Source: Flammeovirga agarivorans (GTDB lineage Bacteria > Bacteroidota > Bacteroidia > Cytophagales > Flammeovirgaceae). From it: a stretch of DNA of 64,000 bases. Positions within the stretch are counted from its first letter, which is position 1; every line of letters starts with the position of its first letter. Location: positions 1,014,720 to 1,078,719 of the forward strand of contig NZ_JABAIL010000003.1 of assembly GCF_012641475.1 (NCBI RefSeq). Direction: 5' to 3'. The translations under genes and the position numbers were made by a program. Of this stretch, positions 63,749-64,000 are shown one piece after another. Under the pieces are notes generated by a model. That model ran no database searches. It worked only from the letters and a program-made list of their open reading frames with translations, and was not told the origin of the DNA.

Positions 63749-64000
63749 TTATTTTCCAATGTTATAAACATTGAATCCAATCTCTTTTAATGCTTCTTTA
63801 TCTAAGATATTTCTACCATCAAAAATATTTCCTGGCTTTAATACTGTAGAATGGATTTTTTCCCAATCATAAGTTTTAAATTCATCCCATTCTGTTAAGA
63901 TAGCAATAGCATGTGCATCTTGAGCTGCCTCGTATGGATCATTGACTACTTTAACTCTTTCTCTGATTTCTTCTGAAGAGTGTGTATTCAAGTATTCCAA
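63749..64000 (-). CDS. ugd: UDP-glucose 6-dehydrogenase, C-terminal end (cut by window)
   Basis: The minus-strand frame enters from beyond 64000 and stops at 63749. The visible 83 residues contain the C-terminal UDP-binding domain marks ANAIAILTEWDEFK-type AHAIAILTEWDEFK, and FDGRNILDKEALKEIGF near the end. These are conserved in UDP-glucose/GDP-mannose dehydrogenases, of which UDP-glucose dehydrogenase is the more likely in this form. The catalytic Cys and NAD domain lie outside the window. The product would feed UDP-glucuronate into polysaccharide synthesis. Confidence 0.85.
   Translation of the reverse strand: MEYLNTHSSEEIRERVKVVNDPYEAAQDAHAIAILTEWDEFKTYDWEKIHSTVLKPGNIFDGRNILDKEALKEIGFNVYNIGK

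Noticed and set aside
1..64000. CRISPR arrays, insertion sequences, tRNA and rRNA genes
   Set aside because: I looked for regularly spaced repeats, transposase genes with terminal repeats and cloverleaf or rRNA sequence and saw none.

Overview
The window is AT-rich, densely coded DNA from a marine, polymer-degrading Bacteroidota, most likely a Flammeovirga-like member of the Cytophagales. That assignment rests on gene content, not on a database match. The signs are a SusC/SusD pair, at least five proteins ending in type IX secretion (T9SS) sorting domains, a GH50-type agarase, a GH92 mannosidase, a hybrid histidine kinase with built-in phosphorelay, lipoproteins with short lipobox signals, starts without strong Shine-Dalgarno sites, and a few Bacteroidota-type -33/-7 promoter elements. 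No rRNA, tRNA, CRISPR array, insertion sequence or prophage was seen.

Layout. 1-12.7 kb (mostly minus strand): a cut-off outer-membrane barrel, a lipoprotein that also carries a T9SS tail, an operon of a response regulator fused to an AlbA_2 domain plus a 1117-aa hybrid kinase, a DUF4139 protein with an embedded TonB-plug-like segment, a 900-bp hairpin-rich non-coding gap, a large T9SS beta-repeat protein, and a PfkB sugar kinase. 13.0-18.5 kb (plus): a T9SS alpha-amylase with starch-binding modules, a conserved hypothetical, an ABC exporter pair, and an unlisted 48-aa membrane peptide with its own terminator. 18.7-24.6 kb: a membrane AraC regulator, an NmrA/QorB-like oxidoreductase, small periplasmic helical proteins, a TerB/TerD pair, an HNH-like protein and a small winged helix. 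24.9-31.3 kb (minus): an M43 metalloprotease, the agarase and the GH92 enzyme. 31.5-35.4 kb: a tandem DUF302 protein, a membrane LuxR-type regulator, a YodC-like protein and a DUF4262 protein.

35.8-51.2 kb (plus) is the most striking block: SusC, SusD, a three-PKD/FISUMP lipoprotein, a 2522-aa subtilisin-family protease with a T9SS tail, and a coiled-coil/leucine-rich lipoprotein. They are co-directional and tightly spaced, with an internal hairpin and a final terminator. No carbohydrate-active enzyme lies in the block, so it reads as a protein or peptide utilization locus, similar in logic to RagAB but with its own giant secreted protease.

51.3-56.9 kb: a possible 53-aa two-helix membrane peptide, a GNAT, a Spy-like protein, an AraC regulator next to a fused DoxD-DoxA protein, and small secreted proteins. 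At 56.1-60.8 kb a MORN-repeat lipoprotein is divergent from a secreted caspase-like protein with propeller, TPR and WG repeats. At 61.0-63.6 kb a three-gene operon (metallo-beta-lactamase-fold hydrolase, small secreted protein, DUF4625 lipoprotein) is preceded by two copies of a 16-bp palindrome typical of repressor operators. The window ends inside a UDP-glucose dehydrogenase.
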